From Candidatus Tiamatella sp. (GTDB lineage: Archaea; Thermoproteota; Thermoprotei_A; Sulfolobales; Acidilobaceae), in the NCBI GenBank assembly GCA_015522645.1, contig WALV01000035.1, positions 1 to 38,066 on the forward strand: DNA of 38,066 nt. The letters run 5' to 3'. The position numbers were made by a program, and so were the translations under genes. Positions 8,016-16,154 of the stretch are shown in pieces (positions within the stretch are counted from its first letter, which is position 1; every line of letters begins with the position of its first letter). The notes beneath the pieces are model-generated. The model did not search any database. It worked only from the letters and a program-made list of their open reading frames with translations, and was not told where the DNA came from.

Positions 8016-9077
8016 AGGCTTCCTTGCCACAACTATTCCTCGAACTAGCCTTCTATGAACATGCATCTCGAAATAGTCAATTACTTCAAATCCAGTCTCC
8101 TCCGCTATTTTCTTCGGTTTGACCTCTACTGGAGACGCAAATACCAGGTACCCTCCTGGGGACAGGGTTTCCATTGCCTCCTTTAGAAATTTCCTGATTA
8201 CGGTTTGCCTAGGGATTCCTCGCGTGGACGTTGTCCTCCCGTAGGGTGGGTCCGTGGCTATTCTATGGATTGACTCGGCTCTAATGGGGAGAGATACGGC
8301 GTTTCCGTAATAAAAGATTACAGATGAGTTATTTGGCAGGTATGCGTTTAGATTGGCTGCTGCGCCCTTCATCATATGGTAGTCAATGTCACCGCAAACC
8401 ACGGGATCATAGCCTACGAGGCCCGCTTCTATGGCGAAGCCTCCTACACCGCAGAAAGGGTCAAGGTAGGTTATGTGCTCTTCCGGCCTGGAGAGGTTTA
8501 CAATAACCCTGGAAAGTACGGGGTCAAGAGTTCCCGGCCTGAATACAGGCCTTCTCCTCGGAAGCCTATTCATAAAACTCGAGTAGTCCTTTTTCTCCAG
8601 CAGTATTCCTATATGGATGAACCCTGGGTAGTGGTCTACTTTCAATATCCGGCCTTTTCTAGTGAATTTTGAGTCTTTATTCGCAGACGCTATTTCCCGT
8701 ATGAGTTCACGTGGATTCGGATTCCACTCCGGCTTAAGGTGCTTCTCGTAGACTATCCAGTATTCCCCCCGTGGTAGTTGGTTTTCTTTTATATAATAGG
8801 TGAATAGTGAAGGGTCTTCTGGTACCAGCATACAACTATAACCTGTCTCTCTAATGTAACCGCTCTCCCCTACTATCTTCTTCATAATAATTGGGGGAGT
8901 ATTTGTGTCAACTATCACTATAGACTCTAGCCGGTATATTAGGCTTGCCTCCCCTCCCCAGCTTTCGAGCAAAGATACTAGTTCTCCATAAGGTAGTGTC
9001 GGATGCTCGCCGGATAGTAGAGCGTAGTACAATCTATGTTTAGGTGTATATTGCCTTTGCAAGTTTTCCCGCTTCAC
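8007..9077 (-). CDS. tRNA (guanine10-N2)-methyltransferase, TrmG10/Trm11 type
   Basis: A 356-residue SAM-dependent enzyme. The N-terminal part (about 15-165) fits a THUMP-type RNA-binding domain, starting with the family's ALLSGEHPTLP. The Rossmann methyltransferase part has DPFCGVGG (206-213, SAM loop) and the N-methylation motif DPPYG (276-280). The archaeal homologue methylates N2 of G10 in tRNA. The GTG start at 9077 has a strong GGAGGAG 5 bases upstream, which places the start 38 bases inside the SIS-domain gene and indicates translational coupling. A start near codon 16 would match shorter homologues but lacks a ribosome binding site. Confidence 0.88.
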   Translation of the reverse strand: MKRENLQRQYTPKHRLYYALLSGEHPTLPYGELVSLLESWGGEASLIYRLESIVIVDTNTPPIIMKKIVGESGYIRETGYSCMLVPEDPSLFTYYIKENQLPRGEYWIVYEKHLKPEWNPNPRELIREIASANKDSKFTRKGRILKVDHYPGFIHIGILLEKKDYSSFMNRLPRRRPVFRPGTLDPVLSRVIVNLSRPEEHITYLDPFCGVGGFAIEAGLVGYDPVVCGDIDYHMMKGAAANLNAYLPNNSSVIFYYGNAVSLPIRAESIHRIATDPPYGRTTSTRGIPRQTVIRKFLKEAMETLSPGGYLVFASPVEVKPKKIAEETGFEVIDYFEMHVHRRLVRGIVVARKPLR

Positions 9078-9954
9078 TCCTTCTCCTCCGGTAAAATGGT
9101 TCTATTAATCCTTCCCTGCTTATACACTCTGCGATAAGCCTAGTTAGTGATTGTGCAGTGCAAACCATCTTGTCAACATCATTCACTGCTTCACTGTTAA
9201 TCAGGTCTCCTAGGAAGACCGGGCTTGATTTCTCAGTTAACGTTGATATAAGGTTTTCTGGAAGTTCCTCTCTAGGGTATAGTATAATGGGGGTTTCATA
9301 CTCTTTTAAGCTGAATATTGTGGCATGCATAAATTGTTCCAGTCTCTCCGACCTAGAAGGCCATCCAAGGCCCTCGTGCATTTTGAGCATAGCGAAATAA
9401 GCTAAACCATAGCTCCATGCTTCCCCTATAAAGAACGGTATACCAACTGGTATGTTCCCAGGATAGCATTGTAGTTTCCCGGCCGGTTTTACTCGGACTC
9501 CTAGAAGACCTGCTATTGCCGCGGTCATACTTACATAGCTCCCGAAACCGCTACCCTTGACATATGACGGATGAACCACCTGCACTACCATATCGCCTAG
9601 TTCAGCTAACGGCGACTCCGTGTTACCTGTAACAACAACTACCTTGGACCCCTTATCTTTATGCAAGGATACTGACTCGATTAAACTCTTCGTCCTACCT
9701 CCGAGGGAGACAGCTATAACTGTAACTCTCTCCCCCTTGGGATATAAGGATAATTCTCTGGGGTCAACAGCCTCTCCCCTATAACCGGATAATGCTGTGC
9801 CTGTTAGTGAAGCAGCGAAACTATCTCCTGCACCTGAAACAAATATTCTCTCAGTATGCAGGACTATATCCGTCTTCTCTAGTTGCCTGGAATATATGCT
9901 TGGGTATAACTTGGCCTCCTCCTTTACTTCCTCGGCAAAACCGGTCAACGCCAT
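9040..9954 (-). CDS. SIS-domain sugar-phosphate-binding protein
   Basis: A 304-residue protein with sugar isomerase (SIS) motifs: VSGAGDSFAASL (39-50) and AVSLGGRTKSLIE (about 82-94), which bind a phosphosugar. The length and the two-lobed arrangement suit archaeal proteins related to GlmS isomerase domains, GlmD or phosphoglucose/phosphomannose isomerase. There is no glutaminase domain. The substrate is not decidable. It is the first gene of a minus-strand pair with the TrmG10 gene. A TATA-like TTAAA lies about 40 bases before the ATG. Guide RNA C lies further upstream on the same strand. Confidence 0.75.
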   Translation of the reverse strand: MALTGFAEEVKEEAKLYPSIYSRQLEKTDIVLHTERIFVSGAGDSFAASLTGTALSGYRGEAVDPRELSLYPKGERVTVIAVSLGGRTKSLIESVSLHKDKGSKVVVVTGNTESPLAELGDMVVQVVHPSYVKGSGFGSYVSMTAAIAGLLGVRVKPAGKLQCYPGNIPVGIPFFIGEAWSYGLAYFAMLKMHEGLGWPSRSERLEQFMHATIFSLKEYETPIILYPREELPENLISTLTEKSSPVFLGDLINSEAVNDVDKMVCTAQSLTRLIAECISREGLIEPFYRRRRSEAGKLAKAIYT

Positions 9955-10005
9955 ATTACCATTTAGAATTAAATGTGAACTAGGTTTTAGGTTTAAGCGT
10001 CCCGA

Positions 10006-10074
10006 GGGGCTCTGTTGGACTAGGAGTCTTCACCGCATCGAACTCTGTTCCGGGTTCACATCATCACTGCCCCC
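10006..10074 (-). ncRNA. C/D-box guide RNA candidate (sRNA C) with CAGA D boxes
   Basis: A 69-nt minus-strand element: GGGGGC (10074-10069), C box GTGATGA (10067-10061, exact consensus), 13-nt antisense TGTGAACCCGGAA, CAGA (10047-10044), 10-nt spacer, C' box GTGAAGA (10033-10027), 12-nt antisense CTCCTAGTCCAA, CAGA (10014-10011), GCCCC (10010-10006). GGGGC/GCCCC closes the ends. Both D boxes are CAGA, not CTGA. The terminal C/D kink-turn would then have a U-A pair in place of U-U. The complement of the first antisense, TTCCGGGTTCACA, looks like a tRNA T-arm. A TATA box TTTATA at 10105-10100 is about 28 bases before the first G. Confidence 0.6.
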
Positions 10075-10169
10075 TTAATTACAGGTGTCAACTTTTACGT
10101 ATAAACTAGCATCATTGTTTACAAGTTGTTAAGCCTACTTAAATCTATCCTATTATTCAGCAGGCTCAT

Positions 10170-10189
10170 CCCGTTATATAAAAACCGGG
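10170..10189 (+). promoter_or_regulatory. TATA box flanked by CCCG/CGGG inverted repeat
   Basis: TTATATAAAA (10174-10183) is a good archaeal TATA box, about 45 bases before the TTG start at 10223. It is bracketed by CCCG (10170-10173) and CGGG (10186-10189), a short inverted repeat that could be an operator. Transcription would start near 10200, just before the Shine-Dalgarno GGAGGAGGTG at 10203-10212. Confidence 0.5.
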
Positions 10190-10222
10190 TGAAAATCTCT
10201 CTGGAGGAGGTGTATTAATAGA

Positions 10223-10717
10223 TTGAGTTCAATGGTAGATTCCTCTGGGACAGCGGGGTTTACAGTAAAAGAATTTACCCCCCTTACTCCTCTAGGACTA
10301 GAAGTTAAGGATTTAGCCGAGGACTTCGTAGCTCACCTGGCACTAGTCTACTTCTTAGACTGCCCGGAAGATATTAGGGAACTAGCCAATGCAGGAGCGG
10401 TCCTAGACGAGATGCTTGCAAGAGTTCCATTATACGATTATGAGAGAGTAAAGGATTACTTTGACTGGCCATTAGTGGACATATTTGAACTAGTTGACTG
10501 TATAGGCCTGGATGGAATAGAAGAGGTCCTAGCTTGGAGTCTCATCACTCTAGAGGGTAGAATACAGGAACCATCATCCTATAAGAATCTTGTGAAGGTC
10601 TTTGCCGACTGTGTGGGATGGAATACTGAGCCAAGCGACCCTCAGGACCTTGCTAGCCTGGTATTCCTCTCGACTATAGCGGTCTATAATAAAACACTGA
10701 GCAATATAGGTGAATAA
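10223..10717 (+). CDS. Uncharacterised acidic helical protein
   Basis: I do not recognise this 164-residue protein. It is strongly acidic and rich in Leu, Asp and Glu, with predicted amphipathic helices throughout and no membrane segment, no signal peptide and no known catalytic motif. Five scattered Cys do not form a CxxC pair. The TTG start at 10223 is chosen because GGAGGAGGTG lies 10 bases upstream; an ATG three codons later is 19 bases away. It has its own promoter and is followed 33 bases later by a zinc-finger gene, so the two may be co-transcribed. Confidence 0.7.
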   Translation: MSSMVDSSGTAGFTVKEFTPLTPLGLEVKDLAEDFVAHLALVYFLDCPEDIRELANAGAVLDEMLARVPLYDYERVKDYFDWPLVDIFELVDCIGLDGIEEVLAWSLITLEGRIQEPSSYKNLVKVFADCVGWNTEPSDPQDLASLVFLSTIAVYNKTLSNIGE

Positions 10718-10750
10718 ACATATAATCACCCCGAATCCCAAAACACATAA

Positions 10751-11077
10751 ATGGTGCTATTTTTGCCCAGGTCGGGCCTTTTCAGGAACAGGATTGAAAT
10801 ATATGTTGCGAGGCTTGCAGCTGAACTAGTCCCCGCCAGCGAGTTCGATACACCTGTTCTACCGAGGAATATAGTACATGCCATTAGAAACGTGGGCAGG
10901 CTTCTCTCAAAAAAGGACGGCAACGGCAAATACGTATGTACACTCTGCGGCAAAAAGGGCTTCACGAAGAGAGGTTTATATCTTCATCTAGTTAGAATGC
11001 ATGGCGATGAAATAAGGGATCTAGTCTCAAAGGAAGGAGAGAGAATACTGTCTAAGAAGAAGGTTTGCATTGAGTGA
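10751..11077 (+). CDS. Small C2H2 zinc-finger protein
   Basis: A 108-residue basic protein with one classical C2H2 finger near the C-terminus: CTLC (63-66) and HLVRMH (79-84), with the usual hydrophobic core positions. The N-terminal 55 residues are helical and may mediate dimerisation. Single-finger proteins of this type occur in crenarchaea and their viruses and are thought to bind DNA, but a protein-binding role is possible. Its ATG is at 10751. It converges on the next gene with a 26-base overlap. Confidence 0.8.
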   Translation: MVLFLPRSGLFRNRIEIYVARLAAELVPASEFDTPVLPRNIVHAIRNVGRLLSKKDGNGKYVCTLCGKKGFTKRGLYLHLVRMHGDEIRDLVSKEGERILSKKKVCIE

Positions 11078-11567
11078 GAATTCTCCTACCCTTCTCCGTA
11101 TCCAGTATCACCAATAACACGTCCTCGGGAGCCTCACAGAATCCTTCGAAGATATAGGCGTCCTCGGAAGCCACGTCAACCCACTTTATGTGCCCACTAT
11201 CTACCTGGAACTTACCGCTCTCGCTATCCTTCTTACGGACAATCCCTATTTTAATCAGTTTACTCGGGCTGGGGAAAAGCATTTCACTCCAATCGTAGTT
11301 GGGCTTGTCCCCATGGGTTACCACCAAGCCGGGGGCCTCAACGGTAACTTCAACGTAACCAAGATCCCTCAGCTCTCTATCCTTAGATAATCTCGTAGCA
11401 TAACCTAGTAAAGCGTCTAGAGGACCCTGTCTGCTACGGAGTGCTTTCTCCTTCCAATCCTCCTTGACACGCTTCAGGACGCCTAGTCTAATACCCTTAA
11501 CTTCAAGCACTTCTGGAGAATACCCGGAGATGCTGTATATTATGGTCTTCTTCGCCAACTCCGTCAA
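11052..11567 (-). CDS. Uncharacterised conserved-looking protein
   Basis: I do not recognise this 171-residue soluble protein. It has alternating strands and helices, including LGYVEVTVEAPGLVV and VLLVILDTEKGRRIL, the latter a typical buried strand followed by a turn. No metal-binding or nucleotide-binding motif is visible. The start used is TTG at 11567; upstream bases do not show a strong ribosome binding site. It is divergent from the aminotransferase, 70 bases away, and converges on the zinc-finger gene. Codon use is like its neighbours, so it is probably a real gene. Confidence 0.65.
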   Translation of the reverse strand: MTELAKKTIIYSISGYSPEVLEVKGIRLGVLKRVKEDWKEKALRSRQGPLDALLGYATRLSKDRELRDLGYVEVTVEAPGLVVTHGDKPNYDWSEMLFPSPSKLIKIGIVRKKDSESGKFQVDSGHIKWVDVASEDAYIFEGFCEAPEDVLLVILDTEKGRRILTQCKPSS

Positions 11568-11637
11568 CCCTTAGAATAACGTGTCATATTGAGTATATTA
11601 ATAAGATAGTATTAATATCTACTCAACACGGTGAGAA

Positions 11638-12858
11638 ATGATGATATCTAAGTCTCCTACACTAAATCTAACGCCAGAGATTCTCTCGATAGAAGGAGAA
11701 ACGAGCTTCGCGTATCTATCCAAGGCTAGAGAGGTACACGAGAGAAAAGGCATACCCATATATAGTTTCGGTATAGGGCAACCGGACTTCCCTACACCGA
11801 AGCATATAGTTGAAGCCGCTAAGAAAGCTCTAGATGAAGGCTTCACTGGATACACTGAAACAGCCGGAATACCGGAGCTGAGAAGAGCTATAGCTGACTA
11901 TCTAAATGAAAGGTATCACGGCGAAGTCCTGCCGGAAGAGATAATTGTAACTCCTGGGGCAAAGAATGCCATCTACCTTGCACTCGCGTCATATGTAACG
12001 GAGGGGGATGAAGTAATAATTGTGGAACCCAGCTACTATGCATACGCGATGGTTGTGAAAATGAGAAGAGGGAAGCCGATCTTCGCCTCGGCTGATTTTG
12101 TCCCTGGGAGGGGATTTATTATAGACACGGATAAGATCCTAGATAAAATAACGAGTAAAACAAAGGCTATTGTTATAAATAACCCGCATAACCCTACTGG
12201 TAGCATTTTCTCGCCGAGCCAGATAGACGGGTTAGTTGAGATAGCCAGGGAAAAGGGCATACTCCTCGTATCTGACGAGATATACGATAACTTCGTGTTC
12301 CATGGGCAATTCAAGAGTTTACTAGAATATGAGGACTGGCGTGACACTAGCATAGTCATCAACGGATTCTCTAAGACGTTCTCAATGACGGGGTGGCGTC
12401 TAGGTTACTTGGTAGCTAGAAAAGAGGCGATACCCAGACTTACAAGCCTAGCTGTAACAATGTACAGCTGTGCAGCTAGTTTTGTCCAGAAGGCTGGCGT
12501 GACAGCGTTGAAGGGAGACTGTACTCCTGTTAGGGAAATGATACAGGAGTTCAGGGAGAGGGCGCAGTTACTCCACGATGAGCTATCGAAAATACCTGGA
12601 TTCGAGAGCTACCTGCCGCACGGGGCCTTCTACTTGTATCCGAGAATAGTAAATTTGTTGAAAATGACTGGTATGAGTACTGAGCAGTTCGTGAACTATC
12701 TACTAGAAGAGAAAGGTGTAGTCGTACTACCGGGATCAGCCTTCCCGGATAAGGCGGGAATAAACCATGTGAGATTCAGCTTCGCGACAAGTAAGGATGT
12801 GATAAGAAAAGGGGCTGAGCTCATAAGAGAGGCTGTTGAAGAGCTAATAAACAAATAA
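11638..12858 (+). CDS. PLP-dependent class I aminotransferase, aspartate aminotransferase-like
   Basis: A 406-residue fold-type I aminotransferase. The PLP Schiff-base lysine is Lys246 in NGFSKTFSMTGWR (242-254). Other signatures are NPHNPTG (182-188, with Asn182), SDEIYDNF (212-219, Asp213 and Tyr216) and the C-terminal HVRFSFA segment with the carboxylate-binding Arg. It likely moves amino groups between glutamate/aspartate, or another amino acid, and 2-oxoglutarate. Exact substrate is uncertain. The ATG at 11638 follows GGTGA. It converges on the MFS gene; the 26-base gap is T-rich on one side and could terminate both. Confidence 0.92.
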   Translation: MMISKSPTLNLTPEILSIEGETSFAYLSKAREVHERKGIPIYSFGIGQPDFPTPKHIVEAAKKALDEGFTGYTETAGIPELRRAIADYLNERYHGEVLPEEIIVTPGAKNAIYLALASYVTEGDEVIIVEPSYYAYAMVVKMRRGKPIFASADFVPGRGFIIDTDKILDKITSKTKAIVINNPHNPTGSIFSPSQIDGLVEIAREKGILLVSDEIYDNFVFHGQFKSLLEYEDWRDTSIVINGFSKTFSMTGWRLGYLVARKEAIPRLTSLAVTMYSCAASFVQKAGVTALKGDCTPVREMIQEFRERAQLLHDELSKIPGFESYLPHGAFYLYPRIVNLLKMTGMSTEQFVNYLLEEKGVVVLPGSAFPDKAGINHVRFSFATSKDVIRKGAELIREAVEELINK

Positions 12859-12884
12859 TTTTTAACCTGCAATCTTTCTGGGCT

Positions 12885-14087
12885 TTATACTATTTTTAAT
12901 TCTCCAGTTTTCTCAGTACCCTTCTCAGATGAATAGAACAGTATACCTAGTATAGTGAGTGAGATACTGTAAATAACGGCAGTAAGCCTTAACGGGAGCT
13001 CGAGATCAATATCGAATAAGTAACCCCCCACCATTCTCCCGAATCCTGCGGGGAGAGTCCACGACAAACTCATCAGGCTACTAGCAACACCTCTCTTCTC
13101 GAACTGCACGAGGCTTAGGGCAAAAGACTGGAACAATGGGTTAGCTACATTCATAAGAACACTTCTAGTTATAAAGAAGCCACTAGCCAAGGTATAGTTG
13201 TCGGTTAATGTGATCAAGACTAGTAACGGTATACTAGAGTAGGATAATGCAAGGTAGAGTTTGAGAGGGCCACCAACTCTATCCGATATGTAAGGCATTG
13301 CAACCATTATGAACGCCATAATCAACTGCTGTATACCGAATACGCTACCCAGAAGACCACTATTAGCATTATACTTCACTGTAAAATAGTAGTCTATATT
13401 ATGTATACTCATTGCTGCAGCGAACCCGATTAACGCGTTCACGATAGCTATCCACCAGAACGCTCCTAACCCGTGGAACCCGGAAAGGAATCCTCTATTC
13501 TTCAGTTCTAACATATCCTCTCTAACGGTCAGGAGTAGTGGGAAGGATAGAATAGCTAGTATGCCTAGAATAAGAAACGTCTCCCTATAGGCCTCTGTGA
13601 TTGCCGTGTTGAAGGATTGTGACACGTAAACCGGGGCCCATCCCAAGAAGCTCCCGATTCCTCCTCCGAGTGTTTGGCTTGCTGAGAAGTAGCTGAATCT
13701 ATAGTGCATATCTCTATCTAGGCCTGTTCTGGATAGAAGAACAGTTATACCGGTGTAAAGCATGCCTCCTCCTATGCCATTGATTAAAGCGGCTGTATAG
13801 ATCATTGTAACTGTTCCCTGGCTGAGAATGACAAACCCTATGCCTGAGAAGACTATGCCGGCTAAGCTAACAATTCTACCTCCATGCCTATCGCTTAGAG
13901 GGCCTGCGATAAAAGTAACTATTGCCAGCGTTAGAACATTAAGACCACCATAGAGACCGTACATTTCACCGGTAAAACCTATTCCCCTCAAATATGGGGC
14001 CATTGTAGCCCAAGCAATACCTTGGACTACACCGAGGAGGAAACCCGTCATGATCATCGGGGACTGTAGTTTACCCGTAATATTCAT
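12885..14087 (-). CDS. Major facilitator superfamily transporter
   Basis: A 400-residue membrane protein with about twelve hydrophobic segments in two halves. Between the second and third segments is the MFS loop GPLSDRHGGR (62-71, G-x3-D-R-x-G). A second copy, SDRVGG, lies in the equivalent loop of the C-terminal half, at about residue 270. MFS proteins move small solutes, often driven by ion gradients. The substrate (drug, sugar or other) is unknown. The ATG is preceded by GTGAGGA, with a TATATATTTAAA promoter element about 49 bases upstream on the minus strand. Confidence 0.9.
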   Translation of the reverse strand: MNITGKLQSPMIMTGFLLGVVQGIAWATMAPYLRGIGFTGEMYGLYGGLNVLTLAIVTFIAGPLSDRHGGRIVSLAGIVFSGIGFVILSQGTVTMIYTAALINGIGGGMLYTGITVLLSRTGLDRDMHYRFSYFSASQTLGGGIGSFLGWAPVYVSQSFNTAITEAYRETFLILGILAILSFPLLLTVREDMLELKNRGFLSGFHGLGAFWWIAIVNALIGFAAAMSIHNIDYYFTVKYNANSGLLGSVFGIQQLIMAFIMVAMPYISDRVGGPLKLYLALSYSSIPLLVLITLTDNYTLASGFFITRSVLMNVANPLFQSFALSLVQFEKRGVASSLMSLSWTLPAGFGRMVGGYLFDIDLELPLRLTAVIYSISLTILGILFYSSEKGTEKTGELKIV

Positions 14088-14124
14088 TCCTCACGTACCG
14101 GTCATACAAGGCTAATCGTACTGA

Positions 14125-14136
14125 TTTAAATATATA
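14125..14136. promoter_or_regulatory. TATA element, possibly serving both strands
   Basis: TTTAAATATATA is nearly symmetrical. On the minus strand it is correctly placed to start transcription about 20 bases ahead of the MFS gene. On the plus strand it lies about 22 bases upstream of GGGAACC at 14158, just before guide RNA D (14178-14246). Confidence 0.45.
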
Positions 14137-14177
14137 GGAATCTTGTATATTAAATAAGGGAACCATAGAAATATGAT

Positions 14178-14246
14178 GGGTCCTATGAAAGAACCGCCAG
14201 TGACCGACCCTATAGGGAGTGAAGAGCTTTCAGCGGTAGAGGACCC
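14178..14246 (+). ncRNA. C/D-box guide RNA candidate (sRNA D) matching conserved 23S rRNA
   Basis: A 69-nt plus-strand element closed by a perfect 6-bp stem, GGGTCC (14178-14183) with GGACCC (14241-14246). Inside are C-like ATGAAAG (14185-14191), 12-nt antisense AACCGCCAGTGA, D' CCGA (14204-14207), an 11-base spacer with CCC/GGG, C' GTGAAGA (14219-14225), 11-nt antisense GCTTTCAGCGG and D-like TAGA (14237-14240). The complement of the second antisense, CCGCTGAAAGC, is part of the near-universal 23S rRNA segment CGCUGAAAGCAUCUAAG. The five-nucleotide rule would place 2'-O-methylation on the U of CGCU. It lies between the AmrS 3' end and the MFS 5' end. Confidence 0.65.
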
Positions 14247-14256
14247 TCATAGTAGT

Positions 14257-15351
14257 CTAGAAAAACCCGAATCTAGGCCTCCTTAATTCTCCCTTGAACT
14301 CCCCTCGAATATTTAGCTTGTAACCACAGTTAGGGCATTTGTTGCCCTTCTCGAGTCTCCAGGCAGTAATATAGAACCCGTACCTCTCTATGACAGGGTA
14401 ACCACATTTAGGACAGTATGTGTTCTCAAGCCGGTGCCCCCACAAATTACCGAGGTAAACGTGTTTCAACCCCTCCTCCATAGCTATCTTAGCCAGCTCT
14501 TCTAAAGTCTTGATTGGCGTGGGAGGAAGGTTTTTCAGCTTATAATCAGGGTGGAATCTGAGGAGGTGAAATGGTGTTTCTTCCCCGAGGTTGTCCCGGA
14601 TCCATCTAGCCAGTTTCCTTATATCCTCTGTTTTATCACCTATCTCGGGGACAACGAGGTTAGTGACCTCCAGGAACCAGCCGAATTTCTTCATCTCTAG
14701 AATGGTCTCGTAAATAGGCTCAGGGTTCCATACTCCCATGATTTTACGGTAGAACTCTTTGTTCCCTCCACCTTTCAAGTCCACTGTCGCGGCATCCATC
14801 AGGCCACCAAGCTTCCTGACGGCTTCAGGCGTCATATAGCCATTTGTCACCATCGTATTATATAGGCCGTGCCGCTTAGCTAACTTAGCCGTATCATACA
14901 TGAACTCGAAGAAAACCGTGGGCTCATTATAAGTGTAAGTTATGCCATCGGCACCAAGAGACATAGCTTCCTCGATAACTTTCTCTGGAGACATATAAAC
15001 ACCGTATAACCCCTGCTCCAACCTCGACTGACTAAGCTCCCAGTTCTGACAGAACTTACAGTAGAAATTGCATCCTACGGTGGCAATGCTGAAGGTAGAG
15101 CTGCCTGGATAGAAGTGCATTAGAGGCTTCTTCTCTATCGGGTCCATGTGTGCTGCGGAAACCAGGCCATAGACCATCGTATATAGCTTACCTCCTATAT
15201 TCTTCCTAACTCCACAAGCCCCATATTTCCCCGGGGCTATAATACACCTCTTATGACACAGGTTACACCTGACATAGCCAGGCTTGCCTTCTACAGGCTC
15301 CCAGAAATCAGCCTCCCTTACATACGGTTTATCAACAAGATTCTCAGTCAC
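14257..15351 (-). CDS. amrS: AmmeMemoRadiSam-system radical SAM enzyme AmrS
   Basis: A 364-residue radical SAM protein of the AmrS type. The 4Fe-4S/SAM motif is CNFYCKFC (94-101, CX3CX2C) followed by QNWELSQ. A Cys-rich N-terminus (Cys29, 32, 36, 46) and a C-terminal zinc ribbon (CPKC, CPNC) match the family. The partners Memo and AMMECR1 are not in this window, so the genes are unlinked here. The GTG start at 15351 lies 21 bases after the AlaX stop, which suggests an alaX-amrS operon. The reaction is not assigned from sequence. A degenerate relative lies about 800 bases away at 16155. Confidence 0.92.
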   Translation of the reverse strand: MTENLVDKPYVREADFWEPVEGKPGYVRCNLCHKRCIIAPGKYGACGVRKNIGGKLYTMVYGLVSAAHMDPIEKKPLMHFYPGSSTFSIATVGCNFYCKFCQNWELSQSRLEQGLYGVYMSPEKVIEEAMSLGADGITYTYNEPTVFFEFMYDTAKLAKRHGLYNTMVTNGYMTPEAVRKLGGLMDAATVDLKGGGNKEFYRKIMGVWNPEPIYETILEMKKFGWFLEVTNLVVPEIGDKTEDIRKLARWIRDNLGEETPFHLLRFHPDYKLKNLPPTPIKTLEELAKIAMEEGLKHVYLGNLWGHRLENTYCPKCGYPVIERYGFYITAWRLEKGNKCPNCGYKLNIRGEFKGELRRPRFGFF

Positions 15352-15372
15352 CGCGATACACCCTAGGAAGGA

Positions 15373-16083
15373 TTACGGGTTTATCTTGAAGTATATTCTT
15401 CTATTGTTCTTGCCCTTATTCTTTAAACGGAGGAACACTATTTCTCCAACCTCGCTTGTATTCCTTACATGCGGACCTCCATCTGCCTGGATATCAACTC
15501 CCGGAATCTCCACAATCCTCAACGTATCCACACTAGGAGGAAGTGCTTTCGCGAGCTTCACTATACCAGGTATTTTCATGGCCTTCTCCCTAGGCATATA
15601 GTATATCCTAACCTCTATACCTTTCTCAAACACCTTGTTAGCCTCGCTAATAGCTTGTTCTACAATTCCCCTGTCAGGTTTCTCTAGGTTAACGTCTACC
15701 CTACTCTCTTCGAGGCCTATCTGATTCCCAGTCACGAGAACCCCCAGCATCTTGTTCAACACAGCGATCAGTACATGTAAACCGGTGTGTGTCCTCATGA
15801 CACGATACCTTCTATCCCAGTCGATGATGCCGTAAACCCTAGTCCCTACAGGTATAGTACCTTCTTCAAGGTAGTGCCTGACAGTCCCCTCCTCCTTTAG
15901 AACACGTATAATCCTAGCCTTACCACTATCCCATTGTAGGATGCCTGTATCACATGGTAACCCTCCGCCACGCGGATAAAAGGCTGTCTGATCCAGTGAA
16001 ACCCAGTTCTCACCGGATTCGATTGCTTTTGCATCGAACTCCCTCGCATAGGAGTCATCCATGTAAAGGAGCCTAGTCTCCAA
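15373..16083 (-). CDS. alaX: Alanyl-tRNA editing protein, AlaX-M type
   Basis: A 236-residue trans-editing hydrolase that removes Ser or Gly mistakenly attached to tRNA-Ala, homologous to the AlaRS editing domain. The glycine-rich strand FYPRGGG (35-41) and the zinc motif HTGLH (99-103) are intact. The second zinc motif, normally CxxxH in CGGTH, is DGGPH (201-205), so the Cys ligand is Asp201 while His205 remains. The start is TTG at 16083. It is upstream of amrS on the same strand and divergent from the AmrS-like gene. The Asp may still bind zinc; other family members with this variant may exist. Confidence 0.9.
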   Translation of the reverse strand: METRLLYMDDSYAREFDAKAIESGENWVSLDQTAFYPRGGGLPCDTGILQWDSGKARIIRVLKEEGTVRHYLEEGTIPVGTRVYGIIDWDRRYRVMRTHTGLHVLIAVLNKMLGVLVTGNQIGLEESRVDVNLEKPDRGIVEQAISEANKVFEKGIEVRIYYMPREKAMKIPGIVKLAKALPPSVDTLRIVEIPGVDIQADGGPHVRNTSEVGEIVFLRLKNKGKNNRRIYFKINP

Positions 16084-16154
16084 TACCGAGCCACCCCATC
16101 AGTTAATAATTGAGTACCCTAAGGATATATGTATAGTAATAAGACAGAGGGATT

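Noticed and set aside
10006-10074. The plus strand looks tRNA-like (GGGGC...TTCCGGGTTCACA...GCCCC)
   Set aside because: The T-stem does not close (CCGGG has no CCCGG partner) and no anticodon arm with a U33 loop forms; the minus-strand C/D reading explains every block.
14178-14246. H/ACA guide RNA with a kink-turn and an AUA box at 14249
   Set aside because: The pocket is lopsided and no ACA is at the right distance; the C/D reading gives correct spacings and a 23S-complementary guide.
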